A DNA stretch of 64,000 bases from contig NZ_FOEE01000001.1 in assembly GCF_900110555.1 (NCBI RefSeq), positions 372,001 to 436,000 of the forward strand, read 5' to 3'. The translations under genes were made by a program, and so were the position numbers. The notes below the pieces were generated by a model that did no database searches, was not told the DNA's origin, and worked only from the letters and a program-made list of their open reading frames with translations. Origin of the DNA: Trujillonella endophytica (GTDB taxonomy: Bacteria; Actinomycetota; Actinomycetes; Mycobacteriales; Geodermatophilaceae). Positions 16,610 to 24,907 of this stretch are shown piece after piece (positions within the stretch are counted from its first letter, which is position 1; each line of letters begins with the position of its first letter).

Positions 16610-17712
16610 TGGCCCCACCCCCGGGGACCGCGAGCCCCGCGCGCCCGGCTCCGCGCGCGGGGCGCCACCGTGTCGACCTCGCCATCCTCGGGGTCCGGGT
16701 GGACGCGCCGGTCCGCCGCCGGGCCGGCGCCGGCCCCAGCGACGACGGGCACGTGCTGCTGGACGGCGTGCCGACGGCGCTCCCGGTGGACGCCGGCAGC
16801 CCCTACGCGATCAGCGGCGGCCGGCTGCTGCTGGACGGCGCCGACCTCGGGCTGGAGGCGCAGCCGGTCGCCCGGCCGCGCTTCTACGACCTCAGCACCG
16901 CCGACGGCATCCCCTACGAGCGGCTGGCCCGGCTGCACGGCAGCGACGTCCTGGCCTCAACGGTGGTCCAGACCTGCGTCCGGTACGCCGAGGACCAGCG
17001 CTGCCGGTTCTGCGCGATCGAGGCGTCGCTGGCCGCGGGCTCGACCACCGCGGTGAAGACGCCGGCGCAGCTCGCCGAGGTCGCCGAGGCGGCGGTCCGC
17101 CTGGACGGCGTCCGGCAGGTGGTGCTGACCACCGGCACCACCACCGGCCGCGGCCGCGGCGCCCGGCACCTGGCCCGCTGCGTGCGGGCGGTCACGGCCG
17201 CGGTGCCCGGGCTGCCGGTGCAGGTGCAGTGCGAGCCACCGGCCCCTGGGGACCTCGGCGTGCTCCGGGAGCTGCACGACGCCGGCGCCACGGCGATCGG
17301 CATCCACGTCGAGTCCCTCGACGAGGCGGTCCGGCGCCGCTGGATGCCGGGCAAGGCCACCGTGCCGATGGCCCAGTACGACGCCGCCTGGGACGAGGCG
17401 GTGCGGGTCTTCGGGCGCAACCGGGTGTCCACCTACCTGCTGGTCGGCCTGGGGGAGGACCCCGACGAGCTCGTCGCCGGGGCGCTGCGCCTGGCCGAGC
17501 GGGGGGTGTACCCGTTCGTCGTCCCCTACCGGCCGCTCGCCGGCACCCTCGCGGCGGCCGACGGCGTGGGCGCCCCCGCTCCCGCCCTGCTCGACGACGT
17601 CACCACCCGCGTGGCCGCGGGCCTGCGGCGGATCGGGATGCGCGGCGCCGACCAGGGCGCCGGCTGCGCCGCGTGCGGGGCGTGCAGCGCGCTGCCGGCG
17701 GCCGGCGGGTGA
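16609..17712 (+). CDS. MSMEG_0568-family radical SAM protein
   Basis: 367 residues. The presumed [4Fe-4S] site is CVRYAEDQRCRFC (Cys123, Cys132, Cys135). Its C-x8-C-x2-C spacing differs from the classic C-x3-C-x2-C, but YAEDQRCRFC fits the MSMEG_0568 family. The C-terminus carries a second cysteine group, CAACGAC (353, 356, 359), which could hold another cluster. The order of the cluster and the overlaps at both ends support co-function with the nitrilase. The reaction is unknown. Confidence 0.82.
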   Translation: MAPPPGTASPARPAPRAGRHRVDLAILGVRVDAPVRRRAGAGPSDDGHVLLDGVPTALPVDAGSPYAISGGRLLLDGADLGLEAQPVARPRFYDLSTADGIPYERLARLHGSDVLASTVVQTCVRYAEDQRCRFCAIEASLAAGSTTAVKTPAQLAEVAEAAVRLDGVRQVVLTTGTTTGRGRGARHLARCVRAVTAAVPGLPVQVQCEPPAPGDLGVLRELHDAGATAIGIHVESLDEAVRRRWMPGKATVPMAQYDAAWDEAVRVFGRNRVSTYLLVGLGEDPDELVAGALRLAERGVYPFVVPYRPLAGTLAAADGVGAPAPALLDDVTTRVAAGLRRIGMRGADQGAGCAACGACSALPAAGG

Positions 17713-19193
17713 CCGCGATGATGGTGCCGCCGACGGCCGCGGACCTGCGCTCGCTGGAGCGCAACGTGCTGCTCGTCGACTTCCGGGCGGTGCCCCCCGT
17801 CCGGCCGCGGATCGCCGAGGCCGACGCGGCCGGTGTCGCGGCCCACGGGCGGCTGCGGCACGCCGCGTTCGTCGAGGACCAGGGCCTGTTCGCCGGCGGC
17901 GACCGGGACGGCGCCGACGACGATCCGCGCACCGTCGTCCTCGTCGCCCGCGCGCCCGACGGCACCGTGCTCGGGGGCGTCCGGCTGGGCCCGGCCGATC
18001 CCGGGGGCCCGGACGTCGGCTGGTGGACCGGGTCCCGCCTGGTCGTCGCCCCCGGGGCCCCGGCCGGCACCGCGGCGGCGCTCGTCACCGCCGCCTGCGC
18101 CCGCGCCGAGTCCGCCGGGGTGCTGCGCTTCGACGCCACCGTGCAGCAGCGGGTCGCGCCGCTGTTCGCCCGGCTGGGCTGGCACGCCACGGGAACCGCC
18201 GACCTCGGCGGGGCCCCGCACGTCACGGTGACCTGGCCGGTCGGCCGGCTCGCGGCCCTGGCCGCCGCGACCAAGGCACCGCTCGGGGGACTGCTCGCCG
18301 GGCTGGACCTGGGGGGACCGGGCTTCGTCGGCGACGACGGAGCTCCCGTGCCCGGCACCGACGTCGTCGCCGCCTGTGACGCGATCCTGCCCTCGCTCGT
18401 CGAGCGCGACCCCGAGTGGGCCGGCTGGTGCGGCGTGCTGGTCAACGTCAACGACCTGGCGGCGATGGGTGCGACCCCGGTCGGCCTGCTGGACGCCGTC
18501 GCGGCCCGGGACGCCTCGTTCGCCGCGCGCGTCCTGACCGGGCTGCGGGCGGCGTCGGCGGCCTGGGGGGTGCCGGTGCTCGGGGGACACACCCAGCTCG
18601 GCGTCCCGGCGGCGCTGAGCGTCACCGCCCTCGGCCGCACCGACCGGCCGGTGCCTGCCGCCAGCGGCCGGCCCGGGCACACCGTGTCGCTCACCGCGGA
18701 CCTGGGTGGCGGCTGGCGGCGCGGCGGCACCGGCACCCAGTGGGACTCCACCACCGGGCGGGCGCCCGCCGAGCTGCGGCTCCTGGGCTCGGTCGTCGCC
18801 CGCACCGCACCCGCGGCGGCCAAGGACGTCAGCATGGCCGGCGTCGTCGGCACCCTCGGCATGCTGGCCGAGGCCAGTGGCTGCGGCGCCGTGCTCGACG
18901 TGGCCGCCGTCCCGCGCCCGGCGGAAGCCACGGTGGGCGACTGGCTCACCTGCTTCCCCGGCACGGCCTTCCTCACCGCCGACGCCCCCGGCCGGGCCGT
19001 GGCCGCGGCCGGCCCGGCGACCAGCGCCGCCTGCGGCGAGCTCGTCCCCGGCAGCGGGGTCTCCCTGCGCTGGCCCGACGGCTCGCTGACCCCCGCCCTG
19101 CCCGGCGCCGTCACCGGCCTGGGCCCCAGCGGAGTGCCACAAGCGAGAAAACCTCGCTCGCCGCACTCCATCAGCACTGGAGGTTCCGCGTGA
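17709..19193 (+). CDS. MSMEG_0567/Sll0786-Sll0787-type fusion: GNAT plus AIR-synthase-related domain
   Basis: 494 residues. Residues 1-180 look like an acetyltransferase (VRLGPADPGGPDVGWWTGSRLVV, ARLGWHATGTADLGGAPHVTV). Residues 190-480 resemble the PurM/AIR synthase-related Sll0787 family, with VLVNVNDLAAMGATPVGLLDAV, LGGHTQLGVP and AAKDVSMAGVVGTLGMLAEASGCGAVLD. In Synechocystis the two parts are separate genes; here they are fused, as I recall for mycobacteria. It starts by GTGA overlap and ends in another. The function within the nitrilase pathway is unknown. Confidence 0.82.
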   Translation: MTAMMVPPTAADLRSLERNVLLVDFRAVPPVRPRIAEADAAGVAAHGRLRHAAFVEDQGLFAGGDRDGADDDPRTVVLVARAPDGTVLGGVRLGPADPGGPDVGWWTGSRLVVAPGAPAGTAAALVTAACARAESAGVLRFDATVQQRVAPLFARLGWHATGTADLGGAPHVTVTWPVGRLAALAAATKAPLGGLLAGLDLGGPGFVGDDGAPVPGTDVVAACDAILPSLVERDPEWAGWCGVLVNVNDLAAMGATPVGLLDAVAARDASFAARVLTGLRAASAAWGVPVLGGHTQLGVPAALSVTALGRTDRPVPAASGRPGHTVSLTADLGGGWRRGGTGTQWDSTTGRAPAELRLLGSVVARTAPAAAKDVSMAGVVGTLGMLAEASGCGAVLDVAAVPRPAEATVGDWLTCFPGTAFLTADAPGRAVAAAGPATSAACGELVPGSGVSLRWPDGSLTPALPGAVTGLGPSGVPQARKPRSPHSISTGGSA

Positions 19194-20086
19194 CCACCAC
19201 CCTCGCGGCCGTGGCCGCGCCGTTCGGGCGTGACCTGGACGCCGCGTTCGCGCGCATCGAGCAGCTGCTGGCCGCCGCCCGGGCCCGCGGCGTGCAGCTG
19301 CTCGCCCTGCCCGAGGCGACCCTCGGCGGCTACCTGGCCGACCTCGGCGAGCACGGGGTGGATGCCGGGAGGGTGGACGCCGGGGCGGCCGGGCGGGCGG
19401 ACGACGCCGTACCGCCGGGGCACGCGCTGCCGCCGGCGCTCGACGTCGACGGTCCGGAGATCGCCCGGCTCGCCGCGCTGGCCGGCGACGTCGTCGTCAC
19501 CGCGGGGTTCTGCGAGTCCGACGGCGCCCGCCGCTACAACACCGCGGTCGCGGTGACCGGCGACGGCGTCCTGGGCGTGCACCGCAAGGTGCACCAGCCC
19601 CTCGGCGAGCACCACAGCTACGCGGCGGGGGAGACCTTCGGGGCGTTCGACTCGCCGGTCGGCCGGCTGGGGATGCTCATCTGCTACGACAAGGCCTTTC
19701 CCGAGGCGTCCCGCACGCTGGCGCTGGACGGCGCGGAGGTGGTCGTCTGCATGTCGGCGTGGCCGGCGGCGCGCACCGCGGCCTCCCCGGACCTCGCCGA
19801 CGACCGCTGGACCCACCGGTTCGACCTGTTCGACCAGGCCCGCGCGCTGGAGAACCAGGTGGTGTGGGTGTCGGCCAACCAGTCGGGCACCTTCGGGTCG
19901 CTGCGGTTCGTCGCCAGCGCGAAGGTGGTCGGCCCCGGCGGCGAGGTGCTCGCCACCACCGGCGTCCGGGAGGGCATGGCGGTGGCGGCCGTCGACGTGC
20001 CCGGCGTCCTGGCCGGCGCCCGCCGCTCGATGGCGCACCTGCGCGACCGCCGCCCCGAGGCCTACGGGGTGCTGGCCGGTGTCTGA
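19190..20086 (+). CDS. Nitrilase (Nit1/Sll0784 family), catalytic triad intact
   Basis: 298 residues of the carbon-nitrogen hydrolase superfamily. The catalytic triad is complete: Glu42 in LALPEATLGGY, Lys133 in HRKVHQP and Cys165 in LICYDKAFPEA. Nit1-type enzymes hydrolyse small nitriles. The gene cluster around them has been tied to cyanide or nitrile assimilation in Pseudomonas and to nitrogen starvation in cyanobacteria. Start GTG overlaps the previous stop, and the end overlaps the flavoprotein gene by 8 bases. It has a degenerate paralogue at 21.5 kb. Confidence 0.88.
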   Translation: MTTTLAAVAAPFGRDLDAAFARIEQLLAAARARGVQLLALPEATLGGYLADLGEHGVDAGRVDAGAAGRADDAVPPGHALPPALDVDGPEIARLAALAGDVVVTAGFCESDGARRYNTAVAVTGDGVLGVHRKVHQPLGEHHSYAAGETFGAFDSPVGRLGMLICYDKAFPEASRTLALDGAEVVVCMSAWPAARTAASPDLADDRWTHRFDLFDQARALENQVVWVSANQSGTFGSLRFVASAKVVGPGGEVLATTGVREGMAVAAVDVPGVLAGARRSMAHLRDRRPEAYGVLAGV

Positions 20087-21410
20087 GCGGACGAGCTGGG
20101 ACACCGTGCGGGCGCGGTTCCCGGCGCACGTGCCGGTCGCGATCGTGGGCGGCGGGCAGGCCGGCCTGTCGCTGTCGTGGTACCTGCGCCGCGACGGCGT
20201 CGAGCACGTGGTGCTGGAGCGCAGCACCGTCTGCCACGAGTGGACCGACGCCCGCTGGGACAGCTTCTGCCTGGTCACCCCGAACTGGCAGTGCCGGCTG
20301 CCCGGCTGGCCGTACCGGGGCGCCGATCCCGACGGCTTCATGGTCAAGGCCGAGATCGTCGAGTACCTGCGCGGGTTCGTCGCCTCCTTCGACCCGCCGG
20401 TGCTCGAGGGGACGGCGGTCGAGCGGCTCGGGCCCGGCCCCGACGGCGGCTTCGTGCTCACCACCTCCGCCGGCACGCTCACCGCCGACCACGTGGTGCT
20501 GGCGACCGGCGGCTACGCCCGGCCGGTCGTGCCCGGCTGGGCGGGCCAGCTGCCGGACGCCGTCGTCCAGCTGTCGGCCGCGGAGTACCGCAACGCCGAC
20601 CGGCTGCCGCCGGGAGAGGTCCTGGTGGTGGGCACCGGCCAGTCCGGCGCGCAGATCGCCGAGGACCTGCACCTGGCCGGGCGGACCGTGCACCTCGCCG
20701 TGGGCCGGGCGCCGCGGATCGCCCGCGCCTACCGCGGCCGCGACGTCGTCGCCTGGCTGGCCGACCTCGGCCACTACGACATGCCGATCGACGAACACCG
20801 CGACGGCGCGGCCGCCCGGGTGGGCACCAACCACTACGTCACCGGCCGGGACGGTGGCCGCGACATCGACCTGCGCGCCTTCGCCCGCGACGGAATGCAC
20901 CTCTACGGCGCCCTCACCGGGCTGCGCGGGACGACGCTGACCTTCGCCGGCGACCTGGCCGCCAACCTCGACAACGCCGACCGGGTCAACGACAACGCCC
21001 TGGACCTCGTCGACCGGCACATCGCCGCGGCCGGGATCGACGTCCCGACCGAGCCGCGCTACGTGCCGGTGTGGGCGCCCGGGCCCGACCACCCCACCAC
21101 CCTGGACGCCGGCCGGATCGCCGCGGTCGTGTGGTGCATCGGGTTCTCGAGCGACTGGAGCTGGGTGCACCTGCCGGCCTTCGACGGCCGCGGCTACCCC
21201 ACCCACACGCGGGGGGTGACCAGCGTGCCCGGGCTGTCGGTGCTCGGGCTGCCGTGGCTCCACACCTGGGGCTCGGGCCGCTTCTCCGGCATCGCCCGCG
21301 ACGCCGAGCACCTGGCCGGGCACCTCGGCCGGCAGCTGGCGAGCGGCGCCGCGTCCGGCCTGGACCGGGAGCTGGCCCTGGCCAGCGCGGCCGCCCCGAC
21401 GGCGGGCTGA
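20079..21410 (+). CDS. MSMEG_0569-family flavin-dependent oxidoreductase
   Basis: 443 residues. FAD-binding GxGxxG appears as VAIVGGGQAGLSLSWYL near residue 17, and a second nucleotide site VVGTGQSGAQIAEDLHLAG lies near 185. WDSFCLVTPNW and WCIGFSSDWSWVHLPAFDGRGYPTHTRGVTSVPGLSVLGLPWLHTWGSGRF-type sequence matches the MSMEG_0569 flavoproteins. It is a probable FAD/NADPH monooxygenase of the nitrilase cluster. Start GTG at 20079 overlaps the nitrilase stop by 8 bases. Confidence 0.85.
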   Translation: MSERTSWDTVRARFPAHVPVAIVGGGQAGLSLSWYLRRDGVEHVVLERSTVCHEWTDARWDSFCLVTPNWQCRLPGWPYRGADPDGFMVKAEIVEYLRGFVASFDPPVLEGTAVERLGPGPDGGFVLTTSAGTLTADHVVLATGGYARPVVPGWAGQLPDAVVQLSAAEYRNADRLPPGEVLVVGTGQSGAQIAEDLHLAGRTVHLAVGRAPRIARAYRGRDVVAWLADLGHYDMPIDEHRDGAAARVGTNHYVTGRDGGRDIDLRAFARDGMHLYGALTGLRGTTLTFAGDLAANLDNADRVNDNALDLVDRHIAAAGIDVPTEPRYVPVWAPGPDHPTTLDAGRIAAVVWCIGFSSDWSWVHLPAFDGRGYPTHTRGVTSVPGLSVLGLPWLHTWGSGRFSGIARDAEHLAGHLGRQLASGAASGLDRELALASAAAPTAG

Positions 21411-21430
21411 GCGATGAGGCCACTCGCGAG

Positions 21431-21487
21431 GCATAGGAAGCTCTCCCCACGTCTGGCGGCCGGCGACGAGGGGAAAGCCTCCTATGC
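21431..21487. repeat. Hairpin repeat element, copy 1
   Basis: A 57-base element with 18-base imperfect arms, GCATAGGAAGCTCTCCCC at the left and GGGGAAAGCCTCCTATGC at the right, separated by 21 bases. Copy 2 (41261-41318) carries the same left arm as the reverse complement of its right arm, so the copies are inverted relative to each other. Loops differ. It sits between the flavoprotein and the second nitrilase homologue, the only non-overlapping junction between 16.6 and 23.5 kb. It may be a mobile hairpin element, a terminator or a processing site. Confidence 0.8.
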
Positions 21488-21502
21488 ATGGGCGGGGGCG
21501 CG

Positions 21503-22351
21503 ATGAGGGTCGCGGCGGTGGCGGCGCACTTCGGCCGGGACCTCGACCAGTGCCTGGCCAAGATCGACACCATCGTCGCGGCGGCGCGGTCCCAGGGCGT
21601 CGAGCTGCTGGTGTTCCCCGACGCGACCCTCGGCGGCTACCTGGGCGACCTCGGCGGCCGGGACGCCACGGGCCTGCCGCCGGCGCTGGCCGAGGACTCC
21701 CCGGAGATCGCGCGGGTCGCGGCCGTGGCCGGCGACATGGTGGTCTGCCTGGGCTACCGGGAGGCCGCCGACGGGGCGCACCACAACTCCGCGGTCTGCC
21801 TCACCGGCGACGGCGTCCTGGGGCGGCACCGCAAGGTGCACCAGCCGGTGGGCGAGTCCACGGCCTACCGGGCCGGCGACCGGTTCGCCGCCTTCGACAC
21901 CCCGCTCGGCCGGATCGGCATGCTCATCGACTACGACAAGACGTTCCCCGAGGCCGCCCGCGCGCTGGCCGGGGACGGCGCGCACGTCGTGGCGTGCCTG
22001 TCGGCCTGGCCCGCCAGCCTGACCCACCGCGCGCCGCGGCTGGTCCAGGACCGGCAGTCGCGCCTGTTCGACCTCTACGACTGCGCCCGGGCCGCCGAGA
22101 ACCAGGTCGTGTGGGTGTCGGCCAACCAGACCGGCGCCATGGGCCGGCTGCGCTTCCTCGGCCAGGCCAAGGTCGTCGGCCCCGGCGGCGACGTGCTCGC
22201 CCGGACCTGGGCCAAGGCCGGCCTCGCCCTCGCCTCGCTCGACGTCGCGGCCGAGGTCAGCCGCGCCCGGCTCGTCCTGTCGCACCTGGCCGAGCGCCGC
22301 CCGGAGGCCTACCTGCCCGCCTCGACGTCCCCCCTGAGGAGCTCCCCGTGA
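21503..22351 (+). CDS. Nitrilase paralogue lacking catalytic Cys and Glu (probable pseudoenzyme)
   Basis: 282 residues clearly homologous to the nitrilase at 19.2 kb, sharing ATLGGYL, HRKVHQP and the ENQVVWVSANQ block. The catalytic residues have changed: Glu is Asp40 (LVFPDATLGGY) and the nucleophilic Cys is Asp143 (LIDYDKTFPEA), while Lys111 remains. The frame is otherwise intact and well conserved, so it looks selected rather than decayed. It may act as a structural or regulatory partner of the active nitrilase, or bind a ligand. The ATG at 21503 has GGGGG 5-7 bases upstream. Confidence 0.85.
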   Translation: MRVAAVAAHFGRDLDQCLAKIDTIVAAARSQGVELLVFPDATLGGYLGDLGGRDATGLPPALAEDSPEIARVAAVAGDMVVCLGYREAADGAHHNSAVCLTGDGVLGRHRKVHQPVGESTAYRAGDRFAAFDTPLGRIGMLIDYDKTFPEAARALAGDGAHVVACLSAWPASLTHRAPRLVQDRQSRLFDLYDCARAAENQVVWVSANQTGAMGRLRFLGQAKVVGPGGDVLARTWAKAGLALASLDVAAEVSRARLVLSHLAERRPEAYLPASTSPLRSSP

Positions 22352-23466
22352 AGGTCGCGCTGCTGACGTACTCGACGAAGCCCCGCGGCGGGGTCGTGCA
22401 CACCCTCGCCCTGGCCGAGGCCCTCGCCCGGGCGGGCGCGGAGGTGACCGTCTGGTCGCTGGGCCGCGGCGGGGACGAGGGCTTCTTCCGGCCGGTCGAC
22501 CCCGCCGTCCGGGTGCGGCTGGTGCCGTTCGCCGATCGCCCGGGGGAGGACGTCGGCGCGCGCATCGCGCGGTCGATCGAGGAACTCGGCCTCGCGTTCG
22601 CGGTGGCGGGGGAGAGCTACGACGTCGTCCACGCCCAGGACTGCATCAGCGCCAACGCCGTGCCCGACTGCGTGCGCACCGTGCACCACCTCGACACGTT
22701 CACCACCGCCGAGCTGGCCGCCTGCCACGAGCGGGCGATCGTCGGGCCGCGGGCGCTGTTCTGCGTCTCGGCGGCGGTGGCCGCCGAGGTGCGGGCCGGC
22801 TGGGGGCGCGAGGCCACGGTGATCCCGAACGGGGTGGACGCCGATCGGTTCGCCGCCGCGGCCGGGCCCGAGGGCAGCGCCGGGCGCGGGCGGTGGCGGG
22901 CCCGGCTCGGTCGCTACGTGCTGGCCGTCGGGGGCATCGAGCCGCGCAAGGGGACCCTGGACCTGGTCGAGGCCATGGCCACCGTCCAGCTGGTGCGGCC
23001 CGACCTGACGCTCGTGATCGCCGGGGGCGAGACGCTGTTCGACTACCGCGCCTACCGGGCGGCGGTCGACGCCCGGGCCGAGGACCTGGAGGTGTTCCCG
23101 CTGGTCCTCGGGCCGGTGCCGCACGACGAGCTGCCGGCGCTGGTCGCCGCCGCCGACGTCCTGGCCTTCCCGTCGACCAAGGAGGGCTTCGGCCTGGCCG
23201 CGATGGAGGCGCTCGCCGCGGGCGTGCCTGTGGTGGCGCGGGACCTGCCGGTGCTCCGCGAGGTGTTCGACGGCGCCGTCGGGTTCGCGACCGGCCCGGC
23301 GTCCCTGGCCGCCGGCCTGCTCGCGGCCGGCACGCCGGACGCGCGGCGTGTCGAGACCGGCCGGGCCCTGGCCGCCGCGCACACCTGGGACGCCGCCGCG
23401 CGGGCCCACCTGGACTGCTACCGCGCGCTGGTCGGCGGGCGGTCGCGGCACCCGGTGCGCGCCTGA
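22348..23466 (+). CDS. MSMEG_0565-family glycosyltransferase (GT4-like)
   Basis: 372 residues with a GT-B fold. It begins VALLTYSTKPRGGVVHTLALAEALARAGAEVTVW, has the acceptor-side VHHLDTF and IPNGVDADRF, and the donor site FPSTKEGFGLAAMEALAAGVPVVARDLPVLRE with the EX7E-type glutamates. The family is a constant member of the nitrilase cluster, for reasons not known. The GTG start overlaps the previous stop as GTGA. It is the last gene of the operon. Confidence 0.85.
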   Translation: MKVALLTYSTKPRGGVVHTLALAEALARAGAEVTVWSLGRGGDEGFFRPVDPAVRVRLVPFADRPGEDVGARIARSIEELGLAFAVAGESYDVVHAQDCISANAVPDCVRTVHHLDTFTTAELAACHERAIVGPRALFCVSAAVAAEVRAGWGREATVIPNGVDADRFAAAAGPEGSAGRGRWRARLGRYVLAVGGIEPRKGTLDLVEAMATVQLVRPDLTLVIAGGETLFDYRAYRAAVDARAEDLEVFPLVLGPVPHDELPALVAAADVLAFPSTKEGFGLAAMEALAAGVPVVARDLPVLREVFDGAVGFATGPASLAAGLLAAGTPDARRVETGRALAAAHTWDAAARAHLDCYRALVGGRSRHPVRA

Positions 23467-23626
23467 TTCGGTGGCCCGCCATCTACACGGGCAACCCTTG
23501 ACCCCGTTCCCGGGGATCGCTGGCAGAAGTGGGAGTGGAGGCGCGGGCCCGCGGGCCGATATCCCATCGTCGGACCGAGTCGGGTCGACCACGGCCGGAG
23601 CAGACGGCACGGAGCGGGGGTGCGGG

Positions 23627-24295
23627 GTGCAGGGGTCGGGGCCGGACTGCGGGACCGCGCAACAGGCGGCGACGGGACCGGCGTGGTGGCTGGTCGACGA
23701 CGGCGACGTCGTGCTGTCGGGGCCGTACGCCGACCAGGGCGAGGCCGTGTGGGCCACGGGGCCGCTCGGCACCGCCGGCGGCGTCGGCGGAACGCCGGCC
23801 TACGGCACGCGGCGCGAGAGCGGCCGGGTCGCCCGGCGTCCCTCCCCGGAGGACCGGGCGTGGCTGGCCGACCTCTCCGGTGAGCTGGAGCGGGTCGGCG
23901 AGGAGTGGGACCCGCTGGTCGACGACGCCTCGCCGCTGGTGGGGCTGCTCTGCCAGCTCGGCGCGTCGCTGGTCGAGATCGGCCTGCCGCTGCACGACTG
24001 CAGCGGCCGCACGGCGACCCGCGCCCGGGGCGGGGTGTGCCTGACCCCGAGCGAGGTGCACGACGGCGTCGTCGTCGCGTGGAGCCAGCACCTGCGCACG
24101 ACCCGCGAGGCCCCGCGGCCGCCGGAGACCGAGCGGTGGCTGCAGGAGACGATGAACCGCACCCTCGCCGGGCTGCTCACCGGCCTGGGCTTCACGACGG
24201 CGACGTTCGGGGAGGCCAGCGGCGCCCTGGTCACCGGCCGGCGGGCCGCGGTGGACGCCGCCGGGTCCGACGCCGGCGAGGCCACGGGCGGCTGA
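23627..24295 (+). CDS. Hypothetical protein
   Basis: I do not recognise a family. The 222-residue product has a short N-terminal block WWLVDDGDVVLSGPYADQGEAVWA that looks like a small beta unit, then a helical region (SPEDRAWLADLSGELERVGEEWDPLVDDASPLVGLLCQLGASLVEIGLPLHDCSG in outline). No signal or membrane segment is seen. The GTG at 23627 is chosen for its G-rich upstream sequence. An actinobacterial conserved hypothetical seems likely. Confidence 0.6.
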   Translation: MQGSGPDCGTAQQAATGPAWWLVDDGDVVLSGPYADQGEAVWATGPLGTAGGVGGTPAYGTRRESGRVARRPSPEDRAWLADLSGELERVGEEWDPLVDDASPLVGLLCQLGASLVEIGLPLHDCSGRTATRARGGVCLTPSEVHDGVVVAWSQHLRTTREAPRPPETERWLQETMNRTLAGLLTGLGFTTATFGEASGALVTGRRAAVDAAGSDAGEATGG

Positions 24296-24319
24296 CCCCG
24301 CCCGTCCGGTCCGCCCGGG

Positions 24320-24811
24320 TCAGGCCGGCTCGGTCGCGGCCAGGTGGGCGCCGAGGTTGCGCAGCGCCTTGCGCAGCTGGCCGCCCGCGACGCGGATGAT
24401 CAGCCCGCCGGCGAACCCGGGGCTGGTCTCCTGGGCCATCGTGTAGTCGACCCGCGTGCCGGCGCCCTCGGGCGTGAGGGTGAAGTTCTCGGCCAGCGCG
24501 CGCACCGCGGGCAGGCCGGCCTCGTCGACCCGGAACGCCCACCGCCGGCCGGGCTCCCAGGCGAGGATCGTCTCCAGGAACCGGGAGCCGCGGGCGAACA
24601 CCTCGCGCTGCGAGCCGACCCCGTGCGGGCCGGGGGTGAGGTAGCGGCCGCCGTCGGTGAAGCCGGGGAACCAGGCGGCCCAGCCCGCGGGGTCCTCGGC
24701 CAGCGCCGCGAACACCGCGTCGGGCGACGCGGGGAGCACCTCGGTGACGGTGACGCGGTGCTTGGCGGTGGTGGTGAAGTCCAGGTCGACGGCGCGCAGG
24801 CTCCGGGGCAT
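24320..24811 (-). CDS. SRPBCC-family (START/PYR-like) protein
   Basis: 163 residues with the polyketide cyclase/START helix-grip pattern. VTVTEVLPASPDAVFAALAEDPAGWAAWFPGFTDG is at the N-terminus, then alternating strands (LETILAWEPGRRWAFRV, GAGTRVDYTMAQET) and a long C-terminal helix GGQLRKALRNLGAHLAA. Such proteins bind hydrophobic ligands; the ligand here is unknown. It converges on the preceding gene and is divergent from the CoA-transferase. Confidence 0.8.
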   Translation of the reverse strand: MPRSLRAVDLDFTTTAKHRVTVTEVLPASPDAVFAALAEDPAGWAAWFPGFTDGGRYLTPGPHGVGSQREVFARGSRFLETILAWEPGRRWAFRVDEAGLPAVRALAENFTLTPEGAGTRVDYTMAQETSPGFAGGLIIRVAGGQLRKALRNLGAHLAATEPA

Positions 24812-24907
24812 GGCGGGGACAGTAGAGGGTGCGGTGGCGCTCCGGGAGGCGCTGCCGAGGTGCCGCCCCCAGTCCGGCAGTGCGGTGCCTCGTTACGGTG
24901 ACCAGCC

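Noticed and set aside
17600-20482. Minus-strand open frame of 960 codons inside the nitrilase cluster
   Set aside because: It is antisense to coupled genes with strong motifs and is rich in Pro, Arg and Ser without domain structure.
23467-23626. Extra N-terminal extension or small gene before the hypothetical protein
   Set aside because: No ribosome binding site or recognisable motif; only a weak TTGACC box is visible.
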